Below are positions 44,865 to 56,234 of a DNA stretch of 64,000 nt, one piece after another (position 1 is the stretch's first letter; every line of letters begins with the position of its first letter). Origin of the DNA: Acanthaster planci (lineage: Eukaryota > Echinodermata > Asteroidea > Valvatida > Acanthasteridae); assembly GCF_001949145.1 (NCBI RefSeq), contig NW_019091745.1:41005-105004 (forward strand), given 5' to 3'. The position numbers and the translations under genes were made by a program. The notes beneath the pieces were generated by a model. That model was not told where the DNA came from. It saw nothing but the letters and a program-made list of their open reading frames with translations, and did no database searches.

Positions 44865-47315
44865 GCATAGTAACAGTGACTTTATAATAGTATTTATGTA
44901 GGCCTATTTTCCTGCAATTCTGTCCTTCCTCAAAACACCCGCCGTTCAATACATTGACTCTGTAAAATCGACTGTGAAAAATTTTGCCAAATGAGTCTGA
45001 AAACGTTTGAATTCGAAGTATTCCTGAAACAGTACTTTCCGTAGCAGAGAATGCGAGGTTTAATAGTTTGAACTAATGAGACTGAGCGCTCTGAGCAGTA
45101 AGCAACGCGACACCCGTGTGCACTGTACATTACATGTTGCCACAGGATAACGATGTGTTTCCATATAATGTACATTTTCAGTGCGCCTCGACTTCCTATC
45201 CGTATGTATAGCTGCCCCTCCTTCCTCCATGCTGCCAGAGTGTACGTGAAACTCGTGAAACGGATACGGAAAGGACCGAAATGTACATTTGGAAAGGCGC
45301 CTGAACTTTATCAACAAAATTCCTTGCTCAAAGGCAAGCTCTGACGTACACTTGTCAAACCTTCCCCGTGAATGACAGATTGTGAATGACAGTACGTGTT
45401 AGTTTGATATTGCACATTTGACATTCTTATTGGCTTATACAGTAAACGTCTCGTTTAGGGAGATCAAAATTGACATTTGCTTAGTTTTGTACCGTGCATA
45501 TCTTGATTAATTGTTCTTATATCGGTTTATGTCCACTGTTTTCCTTCCGTATCGTTCATTTCATCGAGAGTCCGTGATTTCATTCGCTCATCACTTTGTG
45601 ATTACACAGTGAGGAATTTTTGTTTCATTGTTTGTATGAGCTAGCTGAACACAAGCCTTTGCTTTATAGGCTTTTTGCCCCCTGTTTTTGTCTTCTTTAT
45701 GATTATTTAATACATTTGTTTGCTCAATACTTTATGACCATTTAATACTGTATTACGTAGGCCTATCGCTATTATTAGAAGAGGAAATGAATGTCTGAAA
45801 TGCCATGTCATGTCATGTCAAATTTTGGAGACCCAATTAACATTCACAAAGGTTAAATTCGTCTATATTGGGGGATATTGGGTTTCCCATAGTTTTGCAT
45901 ACTGAGTATCATTTGGGACATTTGGATAGGTTCGTATTGCACATTCACATTAGGTTTAACAGCGAATGTCTACTTTTAGGTTGACAGTAGAAAACATAGG
46001 CCTACTCGGTTCTTTGAAAACAACCGGACGTTATTTTCCACAGCTTTGCAATTATCAGATAAGCTGATTTTAATCTCTCGACATCAGTAAGATCAGCAAC
46101 ATTACCAAATATCCCACAGAAGTAAAGAGAAAACGCCTAAAGGAAACCTTTGACTTATTACTAATTTCATTCTTTGTAGTGTTTATCCAGGGTGATCTAT
46201 TCACCGTTATTTTGGTCTTCTATGAGGCCCTGGTGTTAAAACATGTTCTTGTGATATTATGTGGACGGCTTCGACGGGACGCCTTTTCAAGTAAGGACGT
46301 GCTAGCGTCTTTTGTGAATTTCGACTAGTTGGTTGTGACAAAATGCTTCGATCCATTCTCATGTTTCTTCGATTTATCATTATATTGACAGTTACCTCAA
46401 AGAAGCTTCTACACACGAAAATAAAAAGTAATCCCCTGAAGCTATTAGACCACCAAATATCATCATTGTTGATGAGTTTCAATGGAACACAAAGTTTTAG
46501 TTGTTCAGCTTTTTATTGCGTATAAATAAAAAATTTGTCTATACAATCTTTGGTTGAGATATCTCTTTCTGCCGATAGTGCGTGCACGTGCACGCGCGCG
46601 AGCGAGACAAAACACTTCGGGAAGTTCGAGAGCGAACATTTCCGCTCCTTTTAATCAGTTTTGCGTAGTACTAATGGCACGTTTTGTGCATATAAGCTAC
46701 CAGGGGAGTCGATCAATGATCGCACTCGCATAATGGACTCGTTCCCGACTACATGTATTCACACTAGTTTCACATTAAAGTTTATCAATTTAAAGGTAAG
46801 GTTGATTATACAGTTTGACATTATCTTCTGAAATCCAGAGCTTGTTTCTTGGGATGAATTTCTTAAGACAGAGGTATTACAGAGGTATGACGCCTAGCAC
46901 CCTCGGCTTCGCCTCGGGGCGCTGTGCGTCCCTCGGGTGCTCAAAACGTCGTATCACACCACAGCGGTCAACAATCGTTAAAATCGAGATACAGGTACAA
47001 GTCGATCTAGATTGCCAATGTTGTACAAATTCATTGTACAAACTTATGTGAATGTCCAATGTCCAAAAAATAAATATTCACTGTATATACCCAGGTGAAT
47101 CTCAAGTGTCTAATATCAGACTGACTTCACAGCCTGTAAGGACCGCAGGGGTACACATAAATATACATGTATGCAGCTATCAGTTGGTCCATTCAGTAGC
47201 TTACGAAGCAGACATTGGTCCAGCTCTGTTTGGTGATAGTTTTTTTCGTCATACTACGGGCTAACACGGTAAACTACCGTAATCCCTGCTTGCATAACTG
47301 AGTTAGTGGTGGAAA
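44865..47315. other. Unrecognised non-coding DNA
   Basis: Contains a three-unit CATGT run at about 45805-45822 and a Z-DNA-type alternating tract at 46578-46600. No recognisable exon or RNA gene was found. Confidence 0.5.
46578..46600. repeat. Alternating purine-pyrimidine tract containing a 16-bp palindrome
   Basis: All 23 bases from 46578 alternate purine and pyrimidine (GT, GC, AC, CG steps). They include the perfect palindrome GCGTGCACGTGCACGC with a CACGTG E-box at its centre. Confidence 0.9.
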
Positions 47316-47318
47316 TAC

Positions 47319-47428
47319 GTCACACGGATGCCTAGTCTAGAAAGGCCGCGCATCTGGACCAAATCTCGCCTACTGGATGGTGCGAACCAGCATAAGGATG
47401 CAATGATCACGATCTAGATCCGTGTGAC
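47319..47428. repeat. 110-bp segment bounded by 11-bp inverted repeats
   Basis: GTCACACGGAT at 47319-47329 and ATCCGTGTGAC at 47418-47428 are exact reverse complements. TCTAGA/CTAGAT-like sequences lie just inside. It could be a tiny MITE or a chance hairpin; no target duplication was identified. Confidence 0.4.
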
Positions 47429-47731
47429 ACAGCGCTCTTGCATACGTAGCGTTCGCATCATTATATGCTCCCTAAATTTTGTTCCTGTTGGCAACAGCGC
47501 CTACTTTAAAATGTGGACGTTCGCCATACATGTTAAAGAGTCGAATTATTTTCATTTAAGTTGTGCTAGTTCATATTCAGTGTTTTTATCGAATTTTTTT
47601 TAATAGTTCTTCCTTTTTTTAACTCACGGCCACCGATAATTTTTGTCAATCCCTTGTTGGAAGCGATTACGACCATGTCTTTGTAAATGAGTGACTCCAG
47701 AAATATGTCTTAGGTGATCTAGGCGTTCGAA

Positions 47732-47951
47732 CAGTAGTGTAGCTAGGATTTTACTGGTGGAGGGTGGCACAAAAGGGCACCTGCATCTTGCGGGGGGGGC
47801 ACCAGCTTTGAGTGGTGCATTTTTGGGGGCAAGTTTTTGTTAGCCTGTTCAATATCCATTCCTCCGTTTCTTCAGTGGGGGGGGGGGACGTAGAGGCACC
47901 GGGAATGGGGTGGGGGCACGTTCCCCCTAGGCCCCCGTGGCTACGCTACTG
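47732..47951. mobile_element. hAT-type MITE with perfect 8-bp TSD
   Basis: The 220-bp element starts CAGTAGTGTAGCTAGGATT and ends CCGTGGCTACGCTACTG, giving imperfect ~15-bp terminal inverted repeats. It is flanked on both sides by CGTTCGAA (47724-47731 and 47952-47959). An 8-bp target duplication and CAG..CTG ends are characteristic of hAT transposons. The inside is G-rich, with G-runs of 8-13, and encodes no transposase. Confidence 0.85.
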
Positions 47952-48289
47952 CGTTCGAATAGCTTGCCCTTTCTTCCCTTACACGAGTCATCCAGGTGGC
48001 CCACTCGAACGCATACTCTGTATTTCCATTGTTTTTTATATTTAAAGATCACAGAAGTAGGTTTTTCTTTGAAAAATAGATCATAGTTTGGCTGATTGGA
48101 TGATGTAATAGCGCAGCGTATTACGAATAGGAGGATTTTGCATTGAGTTCGGATATTTAATGTTGTATGTACCTGAGGAGTTGAATTTGGAAGATAACTT
48201 TGACATTTGGTATGATATGGTTGTGCTAAAGAGTATTTCAGGGCATGCTTTAGACGCATTTTTTGACTTTTGATAGAGTGCTCATTTTG

Positions 48290-49175
48290 ACCGCAGAGAA
48301 AGGACACAGAATGAGTTTGAACTGCCCGGGCTTTAACATCTGGCCAGTTACCGCATTTTGTCATGCCCAGTATGTCCATAGCCAGAGCGCAGCGAGCGCT
48401 TGCTACGCACCACCGTTTCGCAACCACAAAACCCTTTGTACTCTAAGATCGCCACCGCAATTTTTTCGCTGGTAATCTGCATCCTTAAACTTTGCGCACC
48501 AAGGTATAGGAAAATGCATATTCATACATTTGTTGGTGCTTGGCATGATCTCATAACATCAAATTTAAAGATTGCGAAGTTGTTTGCATTGCGCAGTGTG
48601 CCCTTAATGTGGATGTGCCTTCTTCTGGAGTTATTTTGGGAACAAATAACTTGGTTATTTACAATATTTTGTGCTTTGTTTGAATACGTTTTATTATGGC
48701 AACCGTGTTTTACGAGATTTCACAATAACTCCCTGTGATGAAATAGCGCATTTTGTTCTTTATGAACTCAGCTTTCCAGTAATAGTCAACATTTTGCCGA
48801 CCAGTTTTAGCCAAATTCGTACCAAGTCTTTGAAAACTGATGTATTGGAGGGAGGAGAATAAAATTACAAACTTTGCATAGATAATGGAACAGTGTATCA
48901 ACACTGGAAAAATTTATTCACGATGGCAAAAGTAGGTCTAATATCAGGGATTTCTCTCTCTCTCTATTTCCTGGTCACAGCAATAGTATGTATTGAATTG
49001 CAAGCAAAACACTACAAGTATTGCTAGGATATTATTGGCCCCCGCTTGTCTGTCTACTCTGCAGGCAGTAATCGGGCATGTTTGGAATGTTTCCTATTAT
49101 TCGTCTGACTCGGCGACGACGATCAATGAAGTGCTAGAGTTGCAACTCCTTCTGTGTCCTTCCTCTATGGTTAGA
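48290..49175 (+). repeat. Interspersed repeat, copy A of an inverted pair
   Basis: Collinear, in reverse complement, with 56235-56905. Shared blocks in order along this copy are: CTTTAACATCTGGCCAGTTA; CATAGCCAGAGCGCAGCGAG; ATTTTTTCGCTGGTAATCTG; TTGAAAACTGATGTATTGGA near 48830; GCATAGATAATGGAACAGTG; ATTTCCTGGTCACAGCAATA; CCCCGCTTGTCTGTCTACTC; and TGCAACTCCTTCTGTGTCC near 49140. Copy A has about 250 extra bases at roughly 48545-48798. Translations show no recognised domain. Confidence 0.85.
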
Positions 49176-49179
49176 CTTG

Positions 49180-49900
49180 CTGTCAGTCATAACTCGTCTG
49201 AAAGTTGTTCGCTACAAGGGCAAAAACGTCGGTATCTTTGGAATTTCGTGTGAGTTTACCAGTCACACTTACTTCGAGTACAAAATCCGAGCGCCTGCCC
49301 TGTGCATGCTACACATTAACGCAGTCAATGTAACAGTTACAAACCACAGGGCCAAAGAGTCCTATCTTTTTCTAACTCATTTTTCACATCCCAAATCACT
49401 GACAACAGGTAGAATTTTATCCGAAATCACAACATTCTAAAGTCTTGAAGAGGCTCATTCTCATGTCCGTCCCCTCTCGCATGCGCCATTAACTGTCGGA
49501 CGCACCAGAACACTCGTTGGACTTTGTTGCACTGTAGCAGTGATCATTTAGAATGGACCTTGCTGATCGATCTCCAGGAAAAAAATCAGGTCAGGAGTCT
49601 TTTTACTTCCCCGAGCTTGATCCTATTTACCTGTCAGCTTCTGTGACGAATTAATGTGTCCTGTTGAAAGAAAAAATTAGTTCACTGCCCAAAGCTGCAT
49701 TTAAATAGGTCGGTCGTTTCATAGTCATATATCCGTTTGACTGTATCCAAAATGTACAAATGAAATCAGTACTCTACTTTTATTATAAATGTCAACCATA
49801 ATCTTTTGCATTTTATGTGACTTTTGATTTCGATAAAATGAAGAATATACGCACAGATTTCTGGTTTTAATCGCAGCCTTAATGAGTGACACAGATCAAG
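49180..49900. other. Unrecognised non-coding DNA
   Basis: Spacer between two repeats; no coding or RNA feature was recognised. Confidence 0.4.
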
Positions 49901-49902
49901 GA

Positions 49903-50136
49903 CTGGGCCCAAGTTCATGGCTCTGCCTACCGTAGAATTCTCCGCTGACGATCTCCATTCTGCGCCAACCGCGCAAGCAGAAAAATTCTGCGATAACCCT
50001 TTTAGCACAGAATCCTTAGTTACGAAATGTACGCATGCGCACAAGCCAAAATTCCTCGGTGTAAGCGCTGAATTTTCTGCTACGGTAAGCGCCGATTTTT
50101 TGCTTGCGGTAAGCCGCGCCGTGAAATTGGGCCCTG
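49903..50136. mobile_element. MITE with GGGCCC-type terminal inverted repeats
   Basis: The left end CTGGGCCCAAGTTCATGGC then CTGCCTACCGTAGAATT mirrors the right end. In reverse complement the right end reads CAGGGCCCAATTTCACGGC then GGCTTACCG, with AGAAAATTC further in. The two ends are about 80% identical over 40-50 bases with small gaps. Internal GTAAGC/GCTTAC motifs repeat. It encodes no protein. The superfamily is not assigned because no clear target-site duplication is visible. Confidence 0.65.
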
Positions 50137-50139
50137 TAA

Positions 50140-52438
50140 TTAAGACAGCATACAATAACTTCTGCCCTATCGTAGCATCTCAACAACGGTAAAGATTGCT
50201 GACCAAGCGAAAATTTGTTGAACAGTACAACGAAAATGTAGATGTTGTTTAAACGAATAGTCATATAAAATAAAAACGATTCCCATAAATCCAATAAAAA
50301 GACGTGTATTTCTGAACCTGTTTATTTGGTTGCGTTACCAGCCTGCTGCAAATAATTCTCAATTGTATCTCACATGTGTATCGTTTCAGACATTAGTAGG
50401 TTCAAAATTAACAATTCACGCTTACAAATTTCAACACTGTATTTTCAACTTTAAGTACTTTACTTTTCAACAATCAAGGGATCGTTTGCATACGCCAGAA
50501 TTTTGAATAAATTACGGACATTAATGGACTTTCCAGATTTTAATCGCCGTTTCAGGTAGGAAGCGATGCCCTCTATAAAAATCGTTATTGATTCTTCACT
50601 GCGCGGAGCCGAAACAACTTAAAAAACTGAAACTTTAAAATCTTATCTGTCCAATGTAAAGTATCGTAAATGATACATAATCAAAATGGACAAGGAGAAA
50701 TGTTTAATAAAAGTAGTTGAAGGGGGCTTTCAAGTCTGGTTCCCAGAACCGATGAATCCGACTATCCCTCTCGATTCGAGGGTCAAGTACCAGTAGACCC
50801 AACATCAGGTGACAAAAACCTCTAGTTTCCGAAAGCATCCGAAATATTCCAAACTCATTATCGTCAACATTCGGATAGTATCGTTGATGGTCGGGCATTT
50901 TCGGCCCTTTATACGTACCGTGATCAACGGATGGGTGTAAATTACAAAGGGACGGTCATGGTCTCAGTGGATGGAATAACGGCGGCGAATCTTTGAATTC
51001 TTGAATTTAAGCTTAAAATCTTTAAAATTAAACTTTCGTTGGCTCGTTTTATATTCAAAGATAAGTACCGCACCGCACCTTTGTCAAAGCAACGTGACCA
51101 CAACACCTGCTGCATCTAAAAATTTTCCTGCCAGGCAAGCCAGCGGGCTGTTTAAAAATTGTTCAGTGGTTTTTTTTATGTCTTATTGTCCATTTTTTTC
51201 TCGTATATCTCACGTTATTGTACATGTAAGGTACATCCTGAAGACCACATAAAATAAAAGAGCTTTCATTCCAGATGGGCCGTCCCTGATGATGGGGTTA
51301 AAATTTTTGTACAGATTGGCCATTAGTGTGGGAAAGATGATTACATAATGCTCGGAAATATTAGGGTTTTCGGTGCAATTTGACCCAAGCCATGTATGTA
51401 TTGCAAGCAATGCATGAAACCTACGGACCTTTTCCACCCACGTGACTAAACGTAAACAATACCACCAGTTGTGGACCACCTTGGCCACGGTGATCGCATG
51501 TATTACTACGGGCAGCTTCAACCACCTGAAAGGGCACGTGCAGACGCTCCATGCTTGACTAGGTTATTTTGAAAAGGTAGATTAGCATCACAACACTATG
51601 CACTCTTTACCATCACAGCACATCATAGGTCCAGCACAATTGTGACATATAGGAAAAAGGTCTATAGAATGGTACGTTTGACCTTTCGTATGAATGAAAA
51701 TGAATAGGATATAGATTTACCGGTTGAATTTGGGTACAGATTGACCTTTCTTATGGGAAAGGTTGCACAACGCGGGGGGAAATATAAGATAATAGCTTGA
51801 CCTGAGAGATGAAGGTATTGTAAGTGATGATGATGCCGTAACCGGAGGAGATGAGCAGCTGTGTGAATAATCCCTGGACAATGGGCAGGAGACGGCCCGA
51901 TCATTCTAACAGTATAGTCTGTCAATACAGGATTGTCAGGAAGTTAATCAGGTTGATACAAGATCTAATTGGATTTTGTATTTGGTGCAATCACCATACA
52001 AAAGTCACTGTACCAGAAGTTTACCCTTGCGCATTTTATATTCATTTTCATTTATGCAAAAGTATGAGCTTTCCTTCAAAAGCCTTTGCACTATCGCTTG
52101 CAATAAATGTTCATTCATCAGTTTGGTAAATATTTGCCAAACAAAATTTCCATACAATAAGCAACCTGTCCCATACTGAAGGTTATCTGTGCCAACATAT
52201 TCCGTATCCATTCTCCCCCACGTAAGAGATCAAACTGTAGCAGAATATTTACCTTCAATGTGCTCCATGTTCAAACCACAACCTATGCATATTCACGCCA
52301 CCTTTACATTTTTTAAATAACGATTAAAGTGTGCAAGAAATCAACCACTAATACAAATATAATTTTCGTTATTTGTAAAAATAATTTCCTCATTAACCTG
52401 AATTGTTCCAGCCTGATACATTTTCTATACAAAGATCA
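50140..52438. other. Unrecognised non-coding DNA
   Basis: Frames of up to about 100 codons occur on both strands (for example 51210-51521 minus), but none is recognisable. Confidence 0.45.
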
Positions 52439-52439
52439 T

Positions 52440-52625
52440 GTTACTCAATGTTGGGGCAGTGTCTTTCCTTGCCTTCCACCTCTCTGGGGGCCTGGGTTCC
52501 AATTCGGCTCGGTCCACATATGTGGATTGGGTTTTCAGTCCCTACCTGAGTCCGTGGGTTTTCCCCGAAACATGTATCTGGATTTTCCTTCTACCTCTGA
52601 AACTAAACATTTCTTCGTTGTCTTT
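52440..52625 (+). repeat. SINE-like repeat with conserved central block
   Basis: The order GGGTTCCAATTCGGCTCGG (resembling a degenerate pol III B box), CCACATATGTGGATTGGG, TTTTCAGTCCCTACCTGAG, CCGTGGGTTTTCCCCG and GGATTTTCCTTCTACCTC matches a pattern I recall from widespread metazoan SINE-type repeats (gtgggttttccccgg..ccggtttcctcccac). Name and boundaries are not assigned. Confidence 0.45.
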
Positions 52626-52689
52626 TTCACCGTCACCATCCTGTACTTGGCGCATCTTGATCATGAACGATGCTAAGTGCTGCCATCAG

Positions 52690-53102
52690 ACCGTGAAAAA
52701 GAACGATTAAATGATCCTTGTGACGATCATGGAACTAGGAAACCTTAATATCAACAGCCAGGAAACGCCACTGCTGTGGTCTGGAGCCCAGCAGCTCTGC
52801 CTTGTTACTCTTGGGTAGCTCCAAATCCCTGATAAAGTCGTCCAGTTTATCTTGTTATATTAGGTGTTCTTCGTGGGAGGAGAATCGGACATAGTCTGGG
52901 TCATATGACACTGATTGTTCAGGACCGCAAGCTTTATCCTGTTCATTCTCATCTGACCAAAGTGAGAATGATTCTGGTGCGTTGGGAACAGGTAATGCTC
53001 CTTTCCTTGGGGTACCGGGAAAATATTGTTAATGGAGTGTTTGGTAACTAACTTCACGGGCAGCTCTTTCTTCTTTGATGAACCTTTCCTGACGGAAGGC
53101 AT
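52690..53102 (-). pseudogene. Relic of a multicopy invertebrate protein family, possibly transposon-derived
   Basis: From an ATG at 53102 the minus strand reads MPSVRKGSSKKKELPVKL and HSINNIFPVP. A shift of one base then gives RKGALPVPNAPESF, LWSDENEQDKACGPEQ, SVSYDPDYVRFSSHEEHLI, a stop, DKLDDFIRDLELPKSNK and AELLGSRPQQWRFLA, then another stop. The HLI..L.DL.RDL.L.K..AELLGSRL..W signature is one I remember from a large family of uncharacterised, often repeated invertebrate proteins. The overlapping 188-residue frame 52860-53426 is open only because it is in the alternate phase. One frameshift and two stops make this a pseudogene. Confidence 0.5.
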
Positions 53103-53109
53103 CTTGCCT

Positions 53110-54425
53110 GAGTGTTGGTAAATGCTGTGAACCTGGCTCTCGGTATTTCCTTCCTCCGTGGTATACGGTATATGGTATACTTCGCAATTCCACCACTGGT
53201 AAAGATTTGTCGCAAAGGTGATACAGCTTATTTGAGGAGCCAACTTCTTGTCCTGGTCTCCATTTTTGCAGCCAAAATAAAGGTGGTAGTTTATTGTAAC
53301 CATAGCACTTATGCTGCCCTTTAAAGATGCAAAAGTTAATTCACCATTAATATGGCAAAATCTGCCTTCAAGATGTTCACGCAAGCACGAGGCATTCCTG
53401 CTTACTTTTGCTGGAATCAAACACAAAAAGAGCTTGAAACTTTATTGTGTAGAACTAATACAGCACAATTTGTTCAGGAATACGTGATGTGTGGTAGGCT
53501 GAGTTACGGTTGCATCATCTGTAATGCTTGCAATAACATAATTGCAAATCTTGTCATGTAAGATGCAATACCGACCTTCGGTCTATGCCCTTGAGTATAA
53601 TTCAACGCCTTATAGATCGCTTGAAAGATGTGCTTGTTTTTTATGCCGCGCTATTCCCATACGAGTAAACATGTGCATATAGGTCTATTATAGATATCAA
53701 CACAGTACCATAAGAATCTTGAAAACCAGAGCCAATCAACAATTTTAAGCACCAATTCCATTCGTAATGGCACAGAATTAATGGCGTTTGACCGCATTAT
53801 CTGTCCTCAATGTTTTTGCAACAAGATATATGAGCGAAAGGCCTCGAGGGACGAAGGTAACGCTGATCCTGGCTAGCTGGTTCTGACCGGTTTACATCAT
53901 TTATGTGTATTCCCCTCTTGGATGAGCTGTCAGGGAACCTCTAAGCAAGGGCCAAGAGTGGGAGGGCTATATCGTGTAGTAGTAGCGGCAGCGGGGACTT
54001 GGTGAAGGTTTGGAGCACGCAATGCGGGGAATGTCTGAGGACGTTGGAGGTTCGTATGTCAGCCCTGAGTGAGCGTCAAAACAATGTTGTCATTTCACTC
54101 GTTTTAAGATATTATGATAATAACTGTACGATTTCGTGAATGACCTGTTTTATTCAAAGTCATCTACTTTTGCCAGAAGTAATATTTACCAAGACAGAGA
54201 TTTAAAATGAAATATTTCATACACCCACTGCGATTACAGTGACGGCACAGATTGGTGTTTAATAAATTAAGGTCTGATTTCTAAATACTTGATACACGCC
54301 CATTAAGATGGTGTATCTTGGGACTACAAGTTTTTAAAAAGTCATTTTCGGTGGGGGGGGGGCGGGTGGCGTAATGCATTTGAAAAACACCTTTAAACTG
54401 AACTGTTATAAGTAAGCGGAGCCGG
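53110..54425. other. Unrecognised non-coding DNA
   Basis: No recognisable feature apart from a G-run at about 54352-54361. Confidence 0.45.
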
Positions 54426-54429
54426 CCTT

Positions 54430-54600
54430 ACGTGCAGTGTTACAGCTGAATGATATGAGTGAAGATACTGATGGGTATCTGTAGGCTTGGAATACAGGTC
54501 AGTAGTCACAAGGTTGTTCTCCTTCCGGATGCGGACATCAAGAAAGTTTGTCTGATGGAGGGAATACCCTGAAGCGAACTGTGAATAGTCCTGTGGAACC
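54430..54600 (-). pseudogene. Penelope-like element RT fragment
   Basis: Minus-strand translation gives SGYSLHQTNFLDVRIRKE and VTTDLYSKPTDTHQYLH. The FLDV..(x)n..T.LY.KPTD.HQYL signature is characteristic of the Penelope-like RT, between the palm and the later conserved blocks. Only about 55 codons survive. Upstream, the protein similarity ends where an inverted copy of its own sequence begins (see 54484-54628). Confidence 0.8.
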
Positions 54601-54628
54601 TTGTGAATACTGATCTGTATTCCAAGCC
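54484..54628. repeat. 29-bp-arm inverted repeat around the Penelope fragment
   Basis: GGCTTGGAATACAGGTCAGT at 54484-54503, continuing to 54512, is the reverse complement of 54600-54628 with two mismatches. The lower-coordinate arm encodes the LYSKPT region of the RT on the minus strand; the other arm is an inverted copy lying about 87 bases away. Confidence 0.9.
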
Positions 54629-54629
54629 A

Positions 54630-56230
54630 TTACTTGTCGCGCACCCTAAATTTTAATAAAATTTTTAAGATGAAGTTATAAATCTTTCGTAGAAACCTTG
54701 AAGTTTAACGTAACCGAAGTTCTTAAAAACCAACTGTTAAAACGGGCTGTTTTATATGGGTGATTCACGTTGCTGGGCACAGCCGAGAAGTTGCCAACGG
54801 CCTTTCGTGCAATGCATTGTAAAAACGTTCACGAATTTTCGTTGCGCTGTCTGTGCTGTGAACTTTCATTGTTCCGCCGTTTTAAAGAGGTTTAAAGTGT
54901 TAAGTGTATCGGTGTTTATCTTATATTTTATTAAAAAAATTGTTGAGGCAAATACTAAAATGCATATCTCGGGTAGCCGGCCATTTTGGGTCGACCGTAG
55001 AAGTCGAAAGTAGTCTCTTCATGACTTTTTCCTTACGAACTGTTTTGTGATCACCCGTATCGTTAATATGTTTTTTCCTCCTTGAACTCTCTTCAAATGG
55101 AATCAATACTGCTTATACGGTTATTGAGCTTGATGCTGTATGGTGTTTAAATACTCCATGGCCTTAGTGAGAGTTCTTGTTTTATTTATTTTCACCATGC
55201 TGTATGACCAAAATAGTGAAAATGGCAGTCGGGCCCAGTATATAAGAAGAGTAAAGTCCAGTTCTTGTACTAGCCAGTATCCCTTGCGTGAGTACTTGCA
55301 CTCCCAAACCTAACCCTCGGGCTTTACCTCACGTAAATCGCTCTCTACCGGTACCTTTGCCCCTGTCAGGAAAGCGAAGTCTCCTCCGAGGCATGAAATG
55401 AAAGGGGAGCCCCGGCTTTCAGCGTCGGTGGGATACAGAGAGCGCCAGTCCGAAGCAGGTGTAAAAATAGCCCCATCCGGAGAAATCGATAGTTTATTTT
55501 GGCTTTGGCTCTGCAAGAGCCTCGGTCCGCCTACTGCATGCAGAACGACTACCTTTGATGTATGTGATAATCTCCCGTGCCTAATTAAGGAAAGAATAGG
55601 GGCTAATTGCCACTGGCCTCTGTCGCTAATTTTATCGCATTTATGCCCACGGACAATCTCTACACAGGTGTGGCAATTTGGCATAAATTTCTCTTGTCAT
55701 TGCCACGGGAGAGCTTGGAAGCGTGGCGTAAAGACGAAAAAATCTTTCATATTATTTTCTCCAAAAATAAGAAGAAATTGGCTATATATTATTTGCTTGT
55801 TCGTGGCGCTATAGATTGCGCAAATATTAGACTTTGCTGAAACATCTAAACATATTTTCATGGTTGATGTTTATTATTTCCCAGCAATGTTCCAATGACC
55901 AGTTTACCACTGGATCTCCGTCACAAAAGTCACAAAATCATGGTTTAGAGAATTTTTCTCTTATTGCAAGTAACTTGTGGTATCACAAAAACTAATAAGC
56001 CCGTATGCAGGAATCTAGCTGCGTGATGGAGTGCACCCTCGTGTACGATTCAAGATGCCCAACCTGCTGAACCGTTGAAGGGAAATTAGCAAAAACTCGA
56101 TGCCAACTTGTGTAGCACTTCAAACCGGGATCCTGGTCATTAGGCCTAGCCCTTTCATGGATATTGCGATTACGTGAATTGGAACTTCAAAATTGTATAA
56201 ATGACACGTGATCGGGTCTCGGGGATTCTA
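54630..56230. other. Unrecognised DNA with a G+C-richer island
   Basis: A TATA-like TATATAAG at about 55240 precedes a G+C-richer interval (55300-55700). Both strands are open there for more than 120 codons (55310-55684 minus, 55398-55814 plus), and neither translation is recognised. It could be a promoter-proximal or CpG-rich host region. Confidence 0.35.
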
Positions 56231-56234
56231 ACGC

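Noticed and set aside
47927-48427. 166-codon minus-strand frame
   Set aside because: It runs from the edge of the hAT MITE into one copy of the inverted-pair repeat; it spans two unrelated repeats and has no recognised domain.
55310-55814. 124- and 138-codon frames on opposite strands
   Set aside because: Mutually overlapping, not recognised, and explained by locally higher G+C; noted only as an island.
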